Positions 61,001 to 64,000 of a DNA stretch of 64,000 bases are shown here, one piece after another (within the stretch, counting starts at the first letter, position 1; each line of letters begins with the position of its first letter). The DNA comes from Allohahella sp002354735. Lineage in GTDB: Bacteria; Pseudomonadota; Gammaproteobacteria; Pseudomonadales; Oleiphilaceae. The stretch lies in contig NZ_CP172312.1 of the NCBI RefSeq assembly GCF_047946665.1, positions 3,038,001 to 3,102,000 on the forward strand. Direction: 5' to 3'. The notes below the pieces were generated by a model. The model had not been told where the DNA came from. It did not search any database and saw nothing but the letters and a program-made list of their open reading frames with translations. The position numbers and the translations under genes were made by a program.

Positions 61001-64000
61001 TGAGCATCGGTCGTGTAAAGTGCATCAATGACGCCGGGCACCTGCACTCGAGTTGCCTCCAAGAAAGCGCCCGCTTCATCGTAGGCCACCGCTACCAGCT
61101 GTGTGCTGAGTAGTGCTTTCGCCTGCTCGTCAGACAGGTCCATGCTAAATACAGGCGCTGCAGCCAAATGCGGGAATTTTGCGAGCGTCGCAGCCGAAAG
61201 TGCACCGCCTGAGCTCACATCCACCGCTTGAGTCTCGCCACCTATAGTCTCGGCACCATCCTGCTCTACCACGGTGATAGCGGCGGTTTCTGAACTAAGC
61301 AGCCTGACGCTGGCAACTTCTGTCGACGCAGTTCGCCATGCGAGACGGCCAGGCTCGAGCCAGTGCGCCTTTGCACCGACGATTTCAACCGGTCTGAACT
61401 CAGGGATATCGCAGCTATCCGTCCATTCATTGCCAGTCTCACCGAAGCAGCCATCACTATCCCGGAACAGATCCGCGGTCTGGTTCCCCTGACCATCGTT
61501 GAAGATGAGATTGCTGGCCGTCACGCTGCTTGGGAACTGATACTCATACCAGTCATTACCGAGCGAGATTGCGGGCACACCGGGCCATTCAATCGCTGGC
61601 GTCTCACCATTGGCGTTGAACCAGTAGATGTTGACGTCCGTGCCCCAGGTGGCAGGTCGCTTGAAACGAACGCGCAGCCCGGGCGCAGGATAGTCACAGG
61701 TGTCGGTCCAGGCCGTCGTGGCAAAGTCGAAACAGCCAGTACCTTCGCGGAAAAGATCAGAGGTTTGGGCGCCAGCACCATCATTAAAGATGATGTTGGA
61801 AGCGGTCACACCTGCCGGGAAGACGAACTTGTACCAGTCTTCCCCTATCAGCGTCATCTCGACACCAGGCCAAGTCACCGGCTCAGCAGAGCCTGTCGGA
61901 TTCCAGTAGTAGATCTGCGCTTTCGCCCAGGCTGCCGGCTTCTGGAAATAGATCGAGAACGAGCCATCACTACCGCCGCCATCGCCACCTCCATCACCGC
62001 AGGTATCGGCCCATGCAGCGCTGTCGAAACAGCCATCAGCATCACGGAACAAGTCAGCAGTCTGATTACCGGCGCCATCATTGAAGATAAGATTTGCAGC
62101 CGCCGTACCATCGGCAAACTGGAACTCGTAGATACCGTCACCGAGCGCTGTCGCCGGCACACCAGGCCACTCAACCGCAGGTGAAGGATCAGCATTCCAA
62201 TAGTAAATATTGACCTCATTACCCCAAGCGGCAGGCTTCCGGAAGCGCACCGTCAGACCCGGCTCGAGACCAACTTCGACTGTCGAAGTCTCGGAGATCA
62301 GCTTGGCACCCTTTGCCGACTCTGCGACCGCTCGAAACGTGAGCATCGCGCCTTCTTCCAGATCGTCAGCCGAGTACACCGCGCGGTATCTCAGCAAAGA
62401 CTCACCGTCCACACCAACTCGATCTGGCACCGCATCAGTGGCGACAGTCTCGAACTCACCCGCAGCATTCTGCAGCTGAAGCTTCACGGCCGTCATCGGC
62501 AGCACTGGCGCCTGGGCCCATTCAGCAATGACTGGAATCTCGAACCGGCCGCTAACCTTCCGGCTCTCATCCAGATTGATCGTGATCATTTCAGGTGCGG
62601 CTGCGCTCACCTCAGTCTTGGCTCGGTAGATCGCTACGGACAGGGCAGGCATTTCAACGACTATTTCACCCGCAGCATCTGCCTCCAGCCTTTTACTGGT
62701 GTCTGAACCGAAGACGCGATCATAGCGGTCACTCGTGCCCGCCAGAGACAGTTCCTTCGGCTCTGTCGACGTATTCATCACCACAAGGTATTCGTTAGGA
62801 TCCTCCTGCCATACTCTCGAAAAGGCGAAGATACCTGGCTCGCTCGAAGCGCTTCGGACAAACATCTGGCCGTAACGCAAAGGCTTGTGACGATCCAGAA
62901 TCTTTGCATAGGCGCGCAGCGTCCGATACATCGGGTGCTTGGTGGAAAAATTATTGTCGGCTGTCGTACTGTCGGTTCCAATCAGGTCGTCATCGTTGTA
63001 GCTCGCGACCTGCGAGGCAAACATGTCCTGTCTCGCATCCCCGTCACCGCCTGCACCGGTGAAACCCTGTTCGTCACCGTAGTACACCACTGGTACGCCG
63101 CGACCGAAGTAGTTCAGGGCATAAGCCATCTGCAAGCGCGCGAGATGCTGGGCATCGCTTTCGTCTGGAAATGCCCGCTGGATATCTCCGCCTATTCGAC
63201 CTACGTCATGGTTGCCAGTAAAGGTCATGAGACTGCTGGCATCACTATCCGCATCAGCGTACCAGTCATCTTCTCTGAAGAGTTCAGCCAGACGCTCCGT
63301 ACCGGCAGTTCCGGCAAATACGTCCTTGCTCGCGAAGTAGGCCCCAAAATCCAGCGCACTCTGCAGCTTGCCAGTGGTGGTATACCGCGATACCACCCGC
63401 GGACTGCCATCAAAGACTTCGCCGAACATGAAGAAGTCATCAATACCTTTGGAGGCGGCATAGGCCTTGATTTCTGGCGCCCACTGCTGCCAGAAACTCA
63501 GATCCACGTGCTTGACCGTATCCAGGCGGAAACCATCAATACCGAACTCCCTGATCCAGAACTTGAAGATTTCACCCATACCACTGACCACACGCGAGTC
63601 AGCCGTGTTGAGATCGTCGAGGCCATAGAAGTCGCCCAGAATGCTGGACTCGCCTGCAAAAGTACTGTCTCCGCGATTGTTGTAAACAGAAGGATCATTC
63701 AGCCAGTCAGGCGTCTTTGCATCCTCCAGGCCCGCAGGGACGAAGGGCGTATAGGCTGGATTACTTGTGTCGGTGTATGGACAGGTCGTCAGGCCCTCGA
63801 GCAGTTTCCCGTCAGGGTTGTGGCACTCATCGTAGGCGATAACATCGGCGGTATGATTAATAACGATGTCGAAGAACACCTTCATGCCTTTGCGATGGGC
63901 ATGCTTGATGAACGCAGCCAGCTCCTTATTGGTGCCGAGATGCGGATCAACCGTCGTGTAATCGAGCGTCCAGTAGCCGTGATAGCCCGCGCTGCCTGGT
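58033..64000 (-). CDS. Amylopullulanase: two GH13 domains plus five starch-binding modules (5' end beyond window)
   Basis: Partial: 1950 residues from the internal Met at 63885, plus 38 in-frame residues upstream to the edge ('YHGYWTLDYTTVDPHLGTN...'). Numbering from that Met. Domain 1, alpha-amylase GH13: D122 ('GFRLD'), E156 ('FGEVFDG'), D227 ('TGNHD'). Three CBM26-like modules at about 544-630, 644-731 and 736-826. A linker region and a CBM48-type N-domain ('PVVRVWAPTAQALKLKLYD', about 970-1050). Domain 2, pullulanase-type GH13: D1345 ('DAFRFDLMGHH'), E1382 ('YGEGWDFG'), D1504 ('DKHDNETL'). Two more CBMs at about 1764-1853 and 1857-1948. Predicted secreted, splitting alpha-1,4 and alpha-1,6 bonds of starch or glycogen. 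The signal peptide is not visible. Confidence 0.93.
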   Translation of the reverse strand, partial: PGSAGYHGYWTLDYTTVDPHLGTNKELAAFIKHAHRKGMKVFFDIVINHTADVIAYDECHNPDGKLLEGLTTCPYTDTSNPAYTPFVPAGLEDAKTPDWLNDPSVYNNRGDSTFAGESSILGDFYGLDDLNTADSRVVSGMGEIFKFWIREFGIDGFRLDTVKHVDLSFWQQWAPEIKAYAASKGIDDFFMFGEVFDGSPRVVSRYTTTGKLQSALDFGAYFASKDVFAGTAGTERLAELFREDDWYADADSDASSLMTFTGNHDVGRIGGDIQRAFPDESDAQHLARLQMAYALNYFGRGVPVVYYGDEQGFTGAGGDGDARQDMFASQVASYNDDDLIGTDSTTADNNFSTKHPMYRTLRAYAKILDRHKPLRYGQMFVRSASSEPGIFAFSRVWQEDPNEYLVVMNTSTEPKELSLAGTSDRYDRVFGSDTSKRLEADAAGEIVVEMPALSVAIYRAKTEVSAAAPEMITINLDESRKVSGRFEIPVIAEWAQAPVLPMTAVKLQLQNAAGEFETVATDAVPDRVGVDGESLLRYRAVYSADDLEEGAMLTFRAVAESAKGAKLISETSTVEVGLEPGLTVRFRKPAAWGNEVNIYYWNADPSPAVEWPGVPATALGDGIYEFQFADGTAAANLIFNDGAGNQTADLFRDADGCFDSAAWADTCGDGGGDGGGSDGSFSIYFQKPAAWAKAQIYYWNPTGSAEPVTWPGVEMTLIGEDWYKFVFPAGVTASNIIFNDGAGAQTSDLFREGTGCFDFATTAWTDTCDYPAPGLRVRFKRPATWGTDVNIYWFNANGETPAIEWPGVPAISLGNDWYEYQFPSSVTASNLIFNDGQGNQTADLFRDSDGCFGETGNEWTDSCDIPEFRPVEIVGAKAHWLEPGRLAWRTASTEVASVRLLSSETAAITVVEQDGAETIGGETQAVDVSSGGALSAATLAKFPHLAAAPVFSMDLSDEQAKALLSTQLVAVAYDEAGAFLEATRVQVPGVIDALYTTDAQLGPVFEGGLPVVRVWAPTAQALKLKLYDADKNLLQTLEADRVDNGLYTFNGSSDWTDLFYRFEVRVYQPASGAVETYEVTDPYSLSLSTDSLYSQLVDIANDESLKPAGWDGLVKQLPAFKDITLYEGHVRDFSATDESVPEALRGKYLAFTYNGRNGKPKSAGMQHLENLKAAGLTHFHVLPVNDIASVKENPADRVDLNDPYSRLCTKVSVESVQAGCAEFGDTPIGEVFADLVATDPVTQRLQAINYDSRLDGFPGVDGFNWGYDPYHFLAPEGSYATDPDGKTRIRELREMAMALDEIGLKLVVDVVYNHTYGSGLSDQSVLDKLVPGYYHRLNATSGAVETSTCCDNTAAEHEMMAHLMKQAVTTWAKYYKIDAFRFDLMGHHPKTVMEEIQATLAELTPAKDGVEGDKVYLYGEGWDFGEVAGGQRFEQATQFNMAGTGVGTFNDRLRDGVRGGNFTDRGRAQGFANGNETYPNGVTPGAGALSDQADRIRIGLAGNLADYPFVSNTGTVTTGLDYSGVGYTADPQENIVYVDKHDNETLWDNTQAKLPDDLQMDARVRVHLLSQAFVNLAQGVPFHQMGTDLLRSKSMDRDSFDAGDWFNKVDFTGQSNNWAVGLPSEDKNVERWPVMREIMSNPNIDPQPVHIQRAATLFQEQLALRYSSPLFRLDNADDVINRLGFLNTGTSQTPGLIAMTISDGECAGIDLDPAYEGLVVMFNADDDTVTYRADSLAGLPLTLHPLQVAGSDDVVRMSTFDAASGDFTIPGRTYAVFVLPEGAENAGAMPCNSSIDLILEPGFTVYFKSPAEWTDASVYYFDTSPTAVSVEWPGVAMESLGNNWYSYTMPSGVDAANVIFNNAGAGEQTADLYREGDGCYDFASAAWSDNCELPGLQFHFKKPDDWSDQVNFYWFGAASPSPDWPGVPMTSLGDGWFRVQMADGVKESSIIFNDAGPSGTGNQTPDLFRKKGGCYSVAEGWAQACSYP
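58042..58596 (-). repeat. Tandem pair of CBM26-like modules (C-terminal)
   Basis: Two copies of about 90 codons inside the amylopullulanase gene. Each has 'F(K/Y)xPxxW', 'YYF/YWF', 'WPGVxMxSLGxxW', 'IIFN' and '(N/E)QTxDL(F/Y)R', and ends in a paired Cys pattern (GCY...W...C). Confidence 0.8.
61408..62256 (-). repeat. Tandem triplet of CBM26-like modules (central)
   Basis: Three copies of about 90 codons between the two catalytic domains. Shared blocks are 'RF(R/K)(K/R)PAxWG', 'IYYW/IYWF', 'WPGV', 'NLIFNDGxGNQTADLFRD' and 'GCF...W.D.C'. A Gly/Ser/Asp-rich linker separates copies 1 and 2. Confidence 0.8.

Noticed and set aside
1..64000. Prophage, insertion sequence, CRISPR array or integron
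   Set aside because: No transposase, integrase, phage structural gene, terminal repeats or regularly spaced direct repeats were recognised in any frame.

Overview
The window is a contiguous piece of a gammaproteobacterial chromosome, about 55-60% GC by eye. The evidence is a complete division and cell wall (dcw) cluster with lpxC and secA downstream, a cytochrome bc1 operon beside sspA/sspB, a LpoA-type lipoprotein, and a meso-diaminopimelate-type MurE. The gene order resembles Pseudomonadales/Oceanospirillales-type bacteria. I do not name a genus.

Layout. 1-21.7 kb (minus strand): mraZ-rsmH-ftsL-ftsI-murE-murF-mraY-murD-ftsW-murG-murC-ddl-ftsQ-ftsA-ftsZ-lpxC, a convergent dciA, an M23 peptidase and the 5' third of secA. 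Most of these genes overlap by a few bases, and the cluster starts at a clear sigma70 promoter followed by five MraZ boxes. 21.9-23.2 kb: RNase P RNA and rsmI. 23.4-26.8 kb (plus): lpoA, yraN and a SIS-domain gene. 26.8-32.1 kb (minus): sspB, sspA, petCBA (cytochrome bc1), rpsI and rplM. 32.2-39.4 kb (minus): tatD, prfC, a CbiM-like membrane protein, rimI, a HolD-position gene, leuA and an SDR gene. 39.6-42.3 kb: YihY/BrkB and a K+/H+ antiporter.

42.4-52.3 kb is the most notable block: a seven-gene operon (ABC transporter, two DUF1989 proteins, a biotin carboxylase of the urea carboxylase family, allophanate hydrolase). It is preceded by an almost perfect guanidine-I (ykkC) riboswitch and a sigma54 -24/-12 promoter. 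I read it as a nitrogen-regulated, guanidine-induced guanidine assimilation pathway: import, ATP-dependent carboxylation, deimination by the DUF1989 pair to allophanate, then hydrolysis to ammonia and CO2. An automatic annotation would probably call it 'urea carboxylase'.

52.4-56 kb carries secreted proteins: a PI-PLC X-domain enzyme with C-type-lectin-like and ricin-type lectin regions, a divergent secreted lipin/LNS2-type HAD phosphatase, and a small discoidin-domain lipoprotein. A metallophosphoesterase and corA follow. The right edge (58.0 kb to the end) is a 5'-truncated, almost 2000-residue amylopullulanase with two GH13 catalytic domains and five starch-binding modules.

No CRISPR array, insertion sequence, prophage or tRNA gene was seen. 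The candidates for undescribed biology are the dual sigma54/riboswitch control of guanidine use, the secreted phospholipase/phosphatidate phosphatase pair, the amylopullulanase architecture, and a LexA-like palindrome near a 44-codon ORF between rnpB and mraZ.
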